A stretch of DNA of 64,000 bases, from assembly GCA_002104985.1 (NCBI GenBank), contig MCGO01000074.1:124001-188000 (forward strand), given 5' to 3'. Positions 20,450 to 32,242 of the stretch are shown here, piece by piece. How positions within the stretch are numbered: the stretch's first letter is position 1; each line of letters starts with the position of its first letter. The notes under the pieces were generated by a model. It did not search any database and was not told the DNA's origin. It saw only the letters and a program-made list of their open reading frames with translations. This DNA comes from Rhizoclosmatium globosum. Its lineage: Eukaryota; Chytridiomycota; Chytridiomycetes; Chytridiales; Chytriomycetaceae. Made by a program: the position numbers and the translations under genes.

Positions 20450-20973
20450 TTACTGAGAGTAGCTCCAGACGCTGTAAAGAATGAGGTCAGTTTCTGCCAC
20501 CGAACGAATAAATGACTGAAATAACTCACTTCTTCAAGAGACCGTCCTGGGTAGCAAGGCGGTTCAAGGAGTCGTCAGCCTCACCAAGGGAACGAACGAA
20601 TCCAGAGAAAGCGTAAGCCTTGGTGGCACCAGTGAGACGACCAGCAGCGTCAACCTCACCAATGGCGATCTGAACGGAAGCGTGGTCCTTGGCGGTGATG
20701 AGACGGCCGGTGGCAGAGCACTTGCGTGGGATGTACAAGTCAACAATCTGAATGAATATGTTGATTAGTATCGATGTTTCGTTCTTTGGAGTTTCGTTGG
20801 GGGCCAGTCCAGTTTTTCCCCCAGCTCTTCAGCCAATCCCTAGCATTCCATCTTTGACTGACTGATTCGTTCAGATTGAGTTACGGGCTGAAGGAGATTC
20901 CAGATCCAGACTAATTCACAGTTGTAGGACTTTGGAGAGGATCAATACTCACTTCTCCCTTGTCGTTCTCCAT
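20450..20973 (-). CDS. RPS21: Ribosomal protein eS21 (S21)
   Basis: 40S subunit protein of 86 aa. It is encoded in three exons: 20973-20953 (21 nt, MENDKGE), 20747-20530 ([20 protein letters not shown]... to QDGLLK) and 20471-20450 (22 nt, coding NVWSYSQ and TAA). Without the last splice the frame would stop two bases into the donor. The WSY tail and the resulting length fit fungal eS21 proteins, so I prefer the three-exon model. All joins conserve frame. It is divergent from CTF18. Confidence 0.93.
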
Positions 20974-21432
20974 TTTCTAATTGATCGCAGATTCGGGAAA
21001 AGAAATGAGGGTTAGTATCTTGTTGGTTGGAATTGAGGAGGTGTGGTTGTTTGGTGATAGTTCCCACTTCGTAGTCTCGTCCTGCAAACCAGTTTGACGC
21101 CTCCTTCACGGCGATCCAACACTTTTCCGAATGGTTTCGTATATCTGAATGTGAGAGTCGGCAGAGTACTGCTGGGGCAGCCGATTGAGAGATGCAGGTA
21201 AGGCACCCTCTATTCCAGGTCCATCTCAGCCGCCCCAACCATCGTGACCTCCATCCGGCACATCCATCCCGTTCTCTGATCAGTATTCATCCGTACGAGG
21301 CATCGAATAGGTCTGAAGGTGTTGAAAGGCCGGTGATGGAGCTGAAGGGACATGGTCGCTTACGAATTTTTGGTTGGTAAAGGCCGAGCAAAATTGGAAC
21401 CAACACACACTCAAAGGGACAACCAAGACTGG
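20974..21432. promoter_or_regulatory. Divergent promoter region between RPS21 and CTF18
   Basis: A 459-bp spacer with the two genes transcribed away from each other. Open frames within it lack any recognisable domain. No specific binding site was assigned. Confidence 0.5.
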
Positions 21433-24400
21433 ATGGACTACGACGACCTCGAAGAAACACAGACTACGACGACATTGACGCAGATGCGATGGAGGCGATG
21501 CGCGAGGCCGAAGAAGACGAGGTCCGGGAACAGCGCGACAGACAACAAAGTAAACTGAATACGAACGAGTATTCTCTCTCTTGCAACATCGACTCAAAAG
21601 AACAATTCAAACCAGATATCTTCACTACAAAGTACGATGTTGTCTCAACGAACCCGCCAAAACCGTTTGCTCCGATTGCATGTCCGGACAACGACTTCAG
21701 CTCTTCCCCGCCCGCGTTTCGTCTCCTCTGACGGCACAATCAAAAGAGAAGCAAAAGGTGGCAATGCCATCAAATTGGCAACAGTCGCTGCCAAAGTGGA
21801 TGAATGCAGGCGTTGAGTGGATGATGAAGTGAACGAGAGTTCGGACGAAGACAAGGAAAACGAGTCAACACAGGTAGACCCGATACTGCAGCAGCGAATG
21901 CGCGTAAAAGGCTTGAGGAAGCTCTCGAAATGGAAATGTTTGGGTCGGGTGTACGCCGGTTGATTCCTACGGATCCACAGGACTTTCCGGAGAAACCTCC
22001 TGTTGATATGGATGATGACGATTTAAGCGCTCTGTTTAGTGATAGTGATGTGGATGACGAAGCTTGAAGCCTGGGAGGCTAAAGATAAGGAGGTGTTGCC
22101 TGCAAACAAGAGAAAGGCCCTTGTAGAAGGATTCAAGAATAAGGCCGCAAAAGCAGAGAAAACGATGAACCGGCTGTGAAATCGCGGTATAAGCAAATCA
22201 GTTTGAGTGATTCGGAGATGATAGTAGTGACGAGGAGGTTCTCAGCGGCCTGGAGGAAGTGGAATATCGAAAGTCTCCAAAACGGGATTCTATGGAGACG
22301 TGCAAATAACGGATGAAGAAATGGGTTTGGGAGACCGTACCGACCAGCTCCAGCTCCTCGTCCTAAATCGCCTGTTATTGAATATGACGAAGATGGGGAG
22401 CCTATGTTTCAGTACCCTGACTCCAGCGATGATGAGCAACCTGCAGCACGACCAGCTCTTCCGCTCGGGATATGGATGACAACAACCACACGTCACCACC
22501 TCCAAATCAACAACGTCAACGCCACCAATCCACGAAAATGACGACCCATCTGCTCCCCGTCTCTTCTCTACAGACCCTCACAACCCACCTCCACACAAAA
22601 AGTTCAGCCTCCCCACCGGCGGCCGTAAAAAAGCTCCTTCAAAAGCGGAAATCGAGGCGAAGCGTTACAAAGAGCTCATGCGAATCGCGCAACAAATGAA
22701 GAAAGAAATCGAAGCCCGAAACGCCGGAGTCGTTGAACAACGGCCTGGAGAAAACGGGGAATACGACGAAGACGAGTGGAACCGGCGGCGTACTGGATCT
22801 GACGTGAATTACTTGCTTATGCCGACGGATGGACGGAGTTGGAGACTGGTGTTGATTCAAAGGGGAGGAGGCTTTATTTCCCTTTGAGAGGAAAGGCGGA
22901 TTTGATGCGGCTTGTAGAGCGGGCGAGTGGGACGAGGAAAGTTGATTTGTTGGGGGAGAGTATTCATGTTTTGTTACGGAAGTTGGAAGAGGAGGTTGCG
23001 AGGGAGCTGATGAGAAAGAAGCAAGGAGACAGGTTTATGAGCGGATGGGGAGTCAAGAGGGGAGAGAGATGTTGGGGGAGGAGTCTGTTGAATTGGAGAG
23101 AAGCAGGATGGGAAGTTGTGGGTTGACAAGTATGCTCCAAGAATGTATGTGGACTTACTTGGAGAGGAGGTAAGCTTGAATGATGTGTTAATGTTAGATT
23201 CTTATTTGAAACAGAGAATCAACCGCGAAGTTTTGACGTGGGTGAAGCAATGGGATCACTGCGTGTTCAAGAAACCCATCAAGAAATACAACCTGGAGGG
23301 AATGTTGGAAGCAAGGAGTGGATAAATAAGGTTCGTGAGCAACTATTGTCTTTCCTGTTCCTCATTGCGTCTTTATTTTTCTTAGCCGGTTGATCCATAC
23401 CATCGTCCAGAAAAGAAAATTCTGCTTCTTTCAGGTCCGCTGGTTTGGGAAAAACTACCCTGGCTCATATTGTTGGACGGCATTCGGGTTACAATGTGAT
23501 TGAAATCAATGCGAGGTTAGAAAAACTTGCTCTTTTACCTCGTTTAATGTTCAATAACAGTGATGACCGAACGGGGGAGTCGTTGAGAAACAAACTTATT
23601 GGTGCGATAGAGTCACAATCACTGAATAGCAAACGTCCAAATTTGATTATCATTGATGAAATTGATGGTGCAGTGCCAGTGGCGGTGAAGAGGTTTGCTC
23701 ATTTTGTTGATTTCGGGTCTGTAACACTTCTTACTCGGACAGAGTTTTATGAAACTGCTTGTAGATTTGGCAAATGGAGAATTGAAGGTCAAGGGAACAT
23801 CATCTTCTGGTGAGGTGGAAACGAAGGAGAAAAAGAGAATGATGAACCTTCAGACAAGAATGGTATATTCAAAAATTCACTCTGCAGTTCACTGATGATT
23901 TAATAGCGAAACCAACAAGCTCAAAGCGCCGTGTTCTCTTGCGTCCAATTATTTGCATTTGTAACGACCAGTTAAGATAGATGACTTTCACTTTCGATTA
24001 CATAACTCACAAATCCACAGATATGCTCCCGTGCTTCGACCTCTCGTGCCATTGCTCAACATATGCTTTCCGTCCTCCTCCTCATCGAATTCTTGCGAAT
24101 CGTCTCACTGAAATCTGCAAACAAGAGGGCCTTCAGACTGACCTGCGTGTCTTGATGACACTCTGTGAGCTTACGGACGGAGACATTCGGTCCAGTTTAA
24201 ACACGTTGCAGTTCTTCAGACGAAAGACACGTGTCTGACGATCGAAATGCTGGCAGGTATGGAAGTTGGAAGTAAGGACATGACGAGAGGGCTCTTTCGA
24301 GTGTGGGAGGATGTGTTTACGATTCCCAGTGCCAAGAAGAAGAAGAAGCTGGGAGGCGGCGAAGATGGGGATGCTGGAAGGTATATTCACCGACTGTTGG

Positions 24401-25790
24401 CGCTGGTTTCTGCAAATGGAGAAGTTGACAAGATTCTTCAGGGTATGTTTCATTGCAACTTTGACAAAGTTTGTCTAATTTTCATGAAATGAAAGGTTGT
24501 TACGAAAATTACCTGAAGATGCGAGTCGTTGACACTGTTGCCTCGACTTCTGATACCACACGTTCTGCTACGAAAATTGAGCAGGCCCTGGATTGGCTTG
24601 TGTTTCACGACCGTATTGACAAGTTTTTGATTGTCGACAAGGACTTTGAACTGTTCAAATATCAGCCTTTCACAATCGTGAACTTTTACCGACTGTTCGC
24701 TGGTATCTCTAAGCCGACGATTGAGTTTCCGAGAGCTGATTATGATGTGAGTTGTTTCGGTATTACGTGGGGGTATTTACCTTCGGATCTAGAACTTTGT
24801 CACGCGACGAATGAATGAGAATATTGTTTCTATGTTCATGAATACTCTTTCATTGAGTGAGCGAGTTACGTGGGGTAATCGAGCGCGGGTCCTTCAAGAG
24901 CTGGTAACACCCTTGCTACAGATCATTTCACCAGATTTCAGAGCTGTAAGTGATGCTTTCCTCCAAGTAAGCTTACCTAAGTTCAGGTTAATGTGAATCT
25001 CTTGAAATCAAATGAACGGATCGTCCTCGATCGTTGGTAGACGTTATGGTTTCTTTGGATTGAAGTTTGTTCAAGAGAAGGGTGAAGATGGACACTATAT
25101 GTTCAAGCTATTTCCGTGAGTGCACTTGATTACATACTGAGTTCTTATAATAATTATCGGAATAGCCTGTTGAGAAATTGGCAATTGGAAAAACAGACAC
25201 TGATGCTCGGCATATACAGTCAATAACATATCCTGTCAAGCAATTGATTTCCAATCAAGTAAGTTTCATTAAGTTTTGAAGTAACGTGCTAAATTCGTTT
25301 TCCAAGATTGAAACTGAGTCTATTCGTCGTTCTGTTGCCGCGTCCAATGAACGTATGAAGAAGATGGGAGCTAATGGACCGGAACCTGTTCTCTAAACGC
25401 GGAAGTAGCTCGTCGTCACAGACACCAAAAAAGTAAGCACTTGGAGTTACGAATTTAACTGATGCACACGAAATATAGAGTCGAGCCTCCGACACCTTCT
25501 CAAGTTGTTGCTGTTCCAGCTGCTACTGTGAAGCCGCTCATCGCAAAAGACTTTTTTGGCAGACCAATTGTGGTGTCGACGAAGATGAGGATCTGAGTGC
25601 ACCTGTAGCTGGTAATGTTGCAATCGAGTCTACGAAAAATTATGCCAACTAAAGGATTACAGACGGGGCAACCGTGATCAAACGAAAGAAGGTTATTGAA
25701 AAGGCACCGGAGCCTTTGATTAGTTACCGGTATAACGAGGGATTCTCAAATGCCGTTCGAAAGCCGATGAAAGTTCGTGATTTTATGTAG
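21433..25790 (+). CDS. CTF18: Ctf18, large subunit of the alternative clamp loader (frame-disrupted in this sequence)
   Basis: AAA+ subunit of the Ctf18-RFC clamp loader, which loads PCNA and supports sister-chromatid cohesion. The start is MDYDDLEE at 21433. Recognisable blocks in order are: an acidic N-terminus, LWVDKYAPRMYVDLLGEE and RINREVLTWVKQWDHCVFKK (23110-23290), Walker A (SGPP.GLGKTTLAHIVG, 23435-23490; one C is missing inside it), Walker B LIIIDEIDG (23640), YAPVLRPLV, GDIRSSLNTLQFF (24180) and the C-terminal EGFSNAVRKPMKVRDFM-stop. Many introns are present. At least seven single-base shifts break the frame, so no continuous product can be translated from this sequence as given. 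The order and completeness of the blocks argue for a real gene with consensus errors. Confidence 0.88.
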
Positions 25791-25819
25791 ATTTGTCCTC
25801 GAATAAAACTTGTAAAAAG

Positions 25820-26930
25820 ATGGTGCAATTGTTGGATGGAGGGCTTTCCACACATTGGAAACTCTTGGAGCAACGTTTGGTGAAGACCCTCTATGGAGTG
25901 CCAGACTTCTTTTGAGTGAAGAGGGACGTCAGTTGATTCAAAAAGCCCATGAGGATTACATTGAAGCTGGATGTGGTTTGTGATATGATATATCACTCCA
26001 TTTCGACTGTAACGCTTAATATGACCGTATTTAGACATCTTGACAACAGCTTCGTACCAAGCATTTGTTCCTACTGCGAACGTTCCACAGAATGTTGTTC
26101 TTGATGTTGATTACTTGTCGCTGTTCCCAACTTCCGTCCAGGTCGCTCGGGCTGCCATCCTCAAGAGTGGCAAGTCAAGTGTCAAAGTTGCTGCTTCAAT
26201 GGGTTCGTATGGCGCTGTCTTGGCGAATGGTGCAGAGTTTACAGGAGACTTTGGAAGTTTGACATGGGATGCTTTGGTTGAGTTCCATCGGATCCGTATA
26301 GAGGCTGTGGCTGCAACTAAACCTGGTACGCTTTCTTTACGATTTAGTTCTTATTGACTGGTACTTTTGAAGACCTTCTTGCATTTGAACTGTGCCTTCT
26401 GTTTTCGAGTCCTCCGCTATCGTTAAAGCTTTGGAGCAGTGTTCTTTGAAGGGAATTACTCTTCAGCCCGCGTGGATTTCTTTTTCGTGCAGGGACAGTC
26501 ATTCGTCAAATGCTGGAGATTCTGCTGAAGCTTGTGCCACTTCAATCAAGGACTCACCTTTCGTTTTTGGCGTCGGCGTCAACTGTACCAAGCCTGAGTT
26601 TGTCAAGGGAATTTTGGAATCTTATAAGAAGACTTTGGAGGGAAGCGGGAAAGTGTTGATGTGTTATGTAGGCGAACTCTTGTTTGTCGTTAGGATTTTC
26701 TGACTTAAATTACAGCCAAACAAAGGCGAGACGTGGGACGCCGTTGGACGCGGCTGGGTTGACCAGACTGGCGTTCAGAACGTTGAAGCTTACGCTGATA
26801 TGGCAAAATCTTGGATTGAAGCTGGGGCTACCATCGTCGGAGGAGTTGAGTGCTTAGTTCTTTCTGTAATGCCTTGGTTAAGATTGGTTTACAGTGTTGC
26901 CGCATTGGCCCTAACCACTTGGCTGTTTGA
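25820..26930 (+). CDS. Homocysteine S-methyltransferase
   Basis: Zinc enzyme transferring a methyl group from S-methylmethionine or S-adenosylmethionine to homocysteine, giving methionine. The start MVQLLDGGLSTH is at 25820, only 29 bases after the CTF18 stop. Visible family blocks: LETLGATFGEDPLWSARLL, DILTTASYQAF (after an intron), MGSYGAVLANGAEF, VGVNCTKPEF with the first zinc-ligand Cys, PNKGETWD, and the terminal GGCCRIGPNHLAV-stop with the paired zinc Cys. Introns lie near 25978, 26325, 26670 and 26848. Two one-base deletions are needed (near 25860, and in an A run near 26385). Confidence 0.9.
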
Positions 26931-26989
26931 AGGCATCATTGTAAAGGATAGACCTGTTTATGCTGCAGGCATTGCAATATATATTCGTA

Positions 26990-27896
26990 TCATTCGCTCT
27001 TTTCGTTCAGCCTGGCAGATAATAAAGACAAGTACGCGTTCCATCCTGTTGCCAGAGTATTCTACAAGCAGATTAAGCGAGAATCGACCTGAAGAACGAA
27101 TCACAACTTACAACCACCAAACTCCTGTAAATAACCGGAACGATGGCAAAGTTAATCAGCTGAACTGCAGGCCTACACATCCAACCGCCGTGAGAAGAAA
27201 GAATGCCACCCACACGAGCTATAAAACCTCACCAGATTTTCCAGTTGTTCACTAAGACCTCCATATAACCTTCATTCAATCGAGATTTCACGTCTGCCAC
27301 AGTTCCGCCATTCATCAGAGTCGTCGAAGAAATGAATAAGGCTGGTTCAGCGTTTAGATGCTATGCTTGCGTCTGTAAAACGTATGATTCATACCAATAA
27401 ACGTTGGAGCAAAGACTGTCTGCGGTTTGAATTGTGAATGGGTAGCTGGTGATATAGGTTCAACCAACCTGATCCAGAAAGACACGACCCACAACATTCT
27501 TTACTTCTGAGTTAAACTTAACGGATCGTTGAAGAAATGGGTACCAAAGAGCGAAGCAGGGACCACTGTAATACAGCCTGATTAGCTAGGTGGCTGATTG
27601 TCGCACACAACTCACGCCAAACACAATCCAAATGCGCCCAACTTTGCACTTCTTCCAAAGTCGTGGCTTTTAATCGACATCTTCTTTTCGACGACCTGCT
27701 GCGCAATGACATCGCCTGCAATCAATATGCAATGGTAAGCTGGCAAACCAACTCATCGACAACTCACCAAGAACAAATAGGCCTGCTGTCGTTACAGCCT
27801 GGACTCCAATCGGATGTCGACGTAGGATCTGAAGTACAGCTGTAAGCGAATCGGGAACAGCGAAGTGTCACTTACTCGATCATATGCTTTGAACAT
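26990..27896 (-). CDS. Mpv17/PMP22-family organelle membrane protein
   Basis: Small multi-pass protein of the inner mitochondrial or peroxisomal membrane (Sym1/Mpv17/PMP22 family). It can be assembled from at least six short exons: MFKAYDR; VLQILRRHPIGVQAVTTAG; GDVIAQQVVEKKMSIKSHDF; GPCFALWYPFLQRSVKF...VFLDQ; TVFAPTFIG; STTLMNGGTVADVKSRLNEGY...NNWKIW; PAVQLINFAIVPVIYRSLVV; NTLATGWNAYLSLLSARL-stop at 26990. The order and the NWKIWPAVQLINF and WNAYLS signatures are typical. The first splice is one base out of phase and one stretch near 27350 is unclear, so exon limits there are provisional. Convergent with the methyltransferase gene, 59 bp apart. Confidence 0.82.
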
Positions 27897-27960
27897 TTGA
27901 AAACAGAATTCTTGTGATTCAATCCTTTTTTTTTTATTGGAAACGTAAAGTTGTCGAATG

Positions 27961-29500
27961 TCAAATGAGCGAACGACCAAACAGTCTTTCCGCGTTTCTG
28001 TGATTAATATTCTCCAACAACGACGCGCCCAACACTCCATGAGAATTCATGAATTCATCCAGACTATCAGTAATTGATTGGGAAACAAAGAGAGGTGCAT
28101 AGAACAAATCACTGCCATACAGAATGCGCTCTGGGTCAGCAACCTGAAGTAAAGCCCTGAGTTGTGCAGCACTTGTACTCAAAGCCACATCATAATAGAA
28201 TTTGCGGAATTCTTCCATCATTTGCAAATAGTCTAATGGAGTACTCAATTCTGCAATCATTCCAGTCCCCGCAATTCGTTGAGCCAAGTACGGCACAGTT
28301 CCGCCACCATGACTCAAGATGAACTTGATATTCGGAAATCTTGCCGTTGTTCCGCTTGTAACAAGATCTGCGGCCATACGGGTTGTTTCTTGGGGGTAGT
28401 CCATAATTGGAAGGGGAGTTGCTTCGAAATCATATTCGCCGGACCATGGCTTGGATGAGTGAAAACAATTGCGTTATACTTATTGATTGTTTCCCATATA
28501 GGCGCAAATGATGGATGTCCTAAGTAGCGAGTCTCGCTGCCTTGGTGATATGAGGTGAAAACAACCACACCAACAGCACCCAATTCACCAAGCGCGAATT
28601 CAACTTCAGCAATGTTCCTCAACGTCGAAGAAATTGGGAAGAGACGCAAATGAAGATAGTTTAGACGCGTTTTCCTGAACTAATTGGGATTGCCATTCGT
28701 TGATTTTACGAGCCATTTTCCGTCCATCTTCACCCGAAAACATTGCAGCGCCCGGAGCAGTGACAGACATGACTCCATGTGCTATTCCGAGAGAAGTCAT
28801 CCTTTCGAAGGCTTCAGGAAGTGACCACGACGGAGTAACTTTGGGAAAACCGCCTAACCACAACGTCAGAAAATTGACGCCTTAAAGTTAGGAATACCTG
28901 GATCCCCTCCATTTTCCTCCACGGCTTTGGCATAAAAGTCCGGAATGACGTGCTATTTATAGTTTAGATTCACAAGTAAAACCGAAAATGACAAAGGGCA
29001 CCCACAAAATGAGTATCAACTCGTCGAGGATCTGGATATTGCGGCTTTGTATGGCTATACTTTTCAGTCAAGTGTGCGATGTACTCAATCAACTGAGTTT
29101 GGGCATCCTCCTTGCTAACGTGAGACACCTCCTTCCAGGCGCTGCCTTACTGCTTTAATTAAGAAGAGATAAGGGAATAACGTACGCAAGCTTATACTGA
29201 GCGCCAGCTCATAAAAGCGAATTTGGATACCCTGTGATGGCGATCCCTCAGCCCCTTGCATTATGAGAGCGAAAGCTCGGAGTTTCTCCTCAGTAGTGAC
29301 GCTATTGAGATATTTGAAGTGTTTGAAGGATAATGCTGCAGTCACAAAGTCCTCGTTTCGCTGAGGATAAGATTGAGTGTTTGTTGTATGAAGAATGAGC
29401 TTACTGTAGCACAAATGGCAAAAGGATTGGGTTCCAAGGGATTGCGAGCCTGCGGGAGAAGGCCGTCGTCGCCTCCGAAAGCACTGTTCCAGAGATTCAT
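27961..29500 (-). CDS. Acyl-CoA-binding domain fused to a metal-dependent amidohydrolase
   Basis: Exons: 29500-29405, 29360-29186, 29145-29006, 28952-28898, 28853-27961. After MNLWNSAFGGDD, the N-terminal part matches an ACBP four-helix domain (EDFVTAALSF, EEKLRAFALIMQG, QIRFYELAL, SAWKEVSHVSKEDAQTQLIE). Without any intervening Met the same exon runs into RRVDTHF, which splices to HVIPDFYAKAVEENGGDP, making the first metal-binding H-x-H of an amidohydrolase-2/ACMSD-like domain. Later ligand motifs are FTHPSHG, FILSHGGG and ILYGSDLFYAP. All splice joins are in phase. Two one-base frame changes occur near 28618 and 28440. The substrate is unknown; a decarboxylase or hydrolase acting on a CoA-linked or aromatic acid is possible (inference). 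It is divergent from receptor B. Confidence 0.78.
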
Positions 29501-29662
29501 TTTTGCTGAACACAATTAAATTTATAATAAATTTCAAAAAAACAAACAAAAAATACATACGATACTTCAAAAGATTTTGGCTTTTCGTTGACGGCTGCTT
29601 CGCAATGGAGATCGTTGTGGTCCGGCCTCAATCCCACGAGTCCAATGCAAAAATCATCCGAG
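29501..29662. promoter_or_regulatory. Compact divergent promoter between the ACBP fusion gene and receptor B
   Basis: A 162-bp spacer, AT-rich at 29510-29570, with the two genes facing away from each other. It must hold both promoters and 5' leaders if both start codons are right. Confidence 0.45.
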
Positions 29663-30707
29663 ATGACAACGTCCCAACAGCTGGACTTGGTTATTGTTGG
29701 TGGAATGACGATACCGGTCTGCCTGGCTGTTATTCTATGCATCTTATTGACAAAACGGTTCCGCAAAGTGATGTACCATATGCAAGTCTGCCTTGCCGTC
29801 AGCGAAGTTGTCTGTGCCATTAGTTATGTACTTGCTGGGTCTCAAATAGGTACTCTACTTTGTCGAGTAATTGGCACGATATACTCCTTCTTTATGGATG
29901 CTAGCATCTGTTGGGTTCTCTTGATTTCAGGTATGAGTCTCAATGTAGTTCCTGTTATTCACTTTTTAAAAGTCCACTGTTACTTGACTGTCATGAAAAC
30001 TGCCAAAGTTGCCGACTCATATTGGCTGTACTACAACTTTTACGGATGGGGGCTTCCGGCGACGCTGGTTGTGGCAGGCCTTGTAGTTGAGAACGTGAAA
30101 GGAATAAGAGTGTTTGGTAGCTCAGGAAACTACTGCTCTATCACAGACAAAGATCTGAGACTGTATATCTTTTACTTGGAGCTTTGGTGAGTTAGTTAGA
30201 AGCCTGATTGTCATGTTAACTTCAGCATTGTAGGCTTCACATTTTCGTTATTATCGTACTATATGCGTTAATATTTCGAAAAGTAGCGGCTGTTATGATG
30301 AAGAGCTCAGAATTTAGCACCAGATACTGTAATCAAAGCAGAAGTGGGAGTGGAAGAAACGGTCTCAACAGTGTTAACACGTCAGCAATTGACTTATCGC
30401 AGCAGATCAGTTCCGCATCATGCACTAATGCAGCCTTTAGCATTGGTTTGCCAATTTCCCGAATGAAACCCCAATCAACATCTGTTTTATCACATTCGCG
30501 AGTCAAAGCCGTTGTGTTCCGGGCATTCTTATTGCAGGAGGATTTATTATGATATGGACTCCAGCAACTATTGCACGCTGGATGCAATTCAACAACTTTC
30601 TTATCCCAGACTGGTTTGCACTTTGGATGACTGTGAGTTTCTCAATGATGGGAATTTGGAACTCATTTGTCTTTTTCTTGACTTCATATTGGCGAAAGAT
30701 AATTTAG
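29663..30707 (+). CDS. 7TM receptor B, cAMP-receptor-like
   Basis: First gene of a four-gene tandem array. The start MTTSQQLDLVIVGG at 29663 aligns with the paralogues. Exons 29663-29930, 29973-30186 and 30234-30707; introns in phase 1 (after ISG) and phase 2 (inside the TGG of ELW). Seven hydrophobic segments: VGGMTIPVCLAVILC, MYHMQVCLAVSEVVC, helix 3 with SICWVLLIS, YYNFYGWGLPATLVV, LYIFYLELW...IVLYALIF, helix 6 starting SRVKAVVFRA, and helix 7 SFSMMGIWNSFVFFLTSYW. The Y-Y-x3-Y-G-W-G-x-P helix 4 and overall plan resemble class E (Dictyostelium cAMP-receptor-type) receptors. One base is missing near 30524 in helix 6, shifting the frame. The ligand is unknown. Confidence 0.85.
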
Positions 30708-30902
30708 GCTATCAAAACAAAGGTGAGCCGTTAATAAATTGCTTCGCAATGTATTGTTTGATTCTTTGAAGTTGATTGAATAATGAAAGGTGGTCTCGGC
30801 TCTTGATGTTATATCACCAATGTTACGTAATCCAGTCGGACCAAGATTTTCAACAACGAACAATCAAAAATAATCCATTCCAGGAACAAAAAAGATCTCA
30901 CA

Positions 30903-32045
30903 ATGTTCAGTCCTCAGCAACTCACTTTGATTGTAGTCGGAAGTATTACTATTCCTTTCACTGTTGGGGTAATTGCTTGCGTCACTTTTACGAAGCGGTT
31001 CCATAAGGTGTTGCATTATATGCAAGTATGTCTTGCAGTAAGTGAAATAGTTTGCGCTGTGAATTATGCACTTGTCGCATCTTATCCGAGTGACACCTTT
31101 TGTCAAGCGTTGGGAGTTTTGCAAACACTCTTTCTCAACTCAAGTATTTGCTGGACGGCATTGATTTCAGGTGGAACTTTATATTCACTTGCTGTAATTA
31201 ATTTCTTTCTAATTTGAACAGTGCACTGCTACGTCACTGTTATGCAGGGCGCTTTGATTGCTGACTCCTACTGGTACTATTATCACGCGTATGGATGGGG
31301 CTTTCCAATCCTTTTGACGACTATTGGCTTCATTGTCCAATACGTTCAAGGAATCAAAGTCTTTGGATATACAGGGACCTACTGCTCTGGTGCAGACAAA
31401 AATATGAGACTCTACATCTTTTATTTTGAACTTTGGTAATCTGCTTACTTCGTGCACTTCTATCTAACTGTACAAATTAGGGCTCATATTGCACTCATAA
31501 TTATTCTTTACGTGATGATTTTTAAGAAAGTTGTAGACATTTTAAACAAAATCTCTGGTCCTCCATCGAGTGGTCAGTCAGCCGGTCACTCCAGCATCAC
31601 GACGACAAGCAAAAATGAGGCTGTCAACAGAAAATTCTTGGACTCAAATAAATCGGCTGCAACTGCTTCTATGAACGACAGCAGCGTTGTCGCGTCCAAG
31701 GCAAGCGGTCTCAATGTCCCAGTTCCTGCAGTTGTCAAAGCAGCATCAATCAAAACGCAGCAGACGTCAGCCATGTCAAATGCACGAGTCAAAGCTATTG
31801 TATTCCGCGCGATTTTGATTGCAGGAGGATTTATCGTCATTTGGACTCCACCCACAGTCGCCCGTGTAATGCAGTTTCTCAATATCCCCGTTCCTGACTG
31901 GCTAGCCATTTATATGGTGTTCAGCCTTTCTATGATGGGTATTTGGAACTCTTTCGTGTTCTATCTCACGTCCTATTGGACTGAGATTACAGACTTTTTT
32001 CGTTCCAAAAAGCGAGCGATTCAGCAGTGTGATGATCAGGTTTAG
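30903..32045 (+). CDS. 7TM receptor C, cAMP-receptor-like
   Basis: An intact 348-aa receptor. Exons 30903-31170, 31222-31435 and 31481-32045, all joins in phase. Short extracellular N-terminus (MFSPQQL), helix 1 VGSITIPFTVGVIACVTF, helix 2 LHYMQVCLAVSEIVC, helix 3 SSICWTALIS, then VHCYVTVMQGALIADSY, helix 4 YGWGFPILLTTIGFIVQ, helix 5 spanning intron 2, and a long Ser/Ala-rich third cytoplasmic loop (about 95 residues). Helices 6-7 follow (VFRAILIAGGFIVIWTPPT; SMMGIWNSFVFYLTSYW). A short tail follows. The third loop is the usual G-protein contact and is the most divergent part of the family. Confidence 0.88.
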
Positions 32046-32242
32046 CTTTAACGCTTTTTATTAAATTCAAGTGGTGGTGGTGGTTTTAGTTCAATAAACG
32101 TAAATCTCATTCGATTCCTTCTCCATCTCCATCTCAACCGCATACCTGGACCCAGACAATGCAATGTAAATCCCACGCTTCCCAAACAATACCTTAGAAA
32201 TATCGCCTTTGGAATCGCCCTTCACTTGCCCATTGGAACAAA

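Noticed and set aside
17639..25790. Calling receptor A, SED5 and CTF18 true pseudogenes
   Set aside because: All three have full domain order and many single-base losses in short homopolymers, and two are conserved housekeeping genes. Consensus error is the simpler explanation.
26800..27255. Plus-strand frame extending past the methyltransferase end
   Set aside because: It reads through the last intron and out past the GGCC motif into antisense of the Mpv17-family gene. The spliced end at 26930 fits the family.
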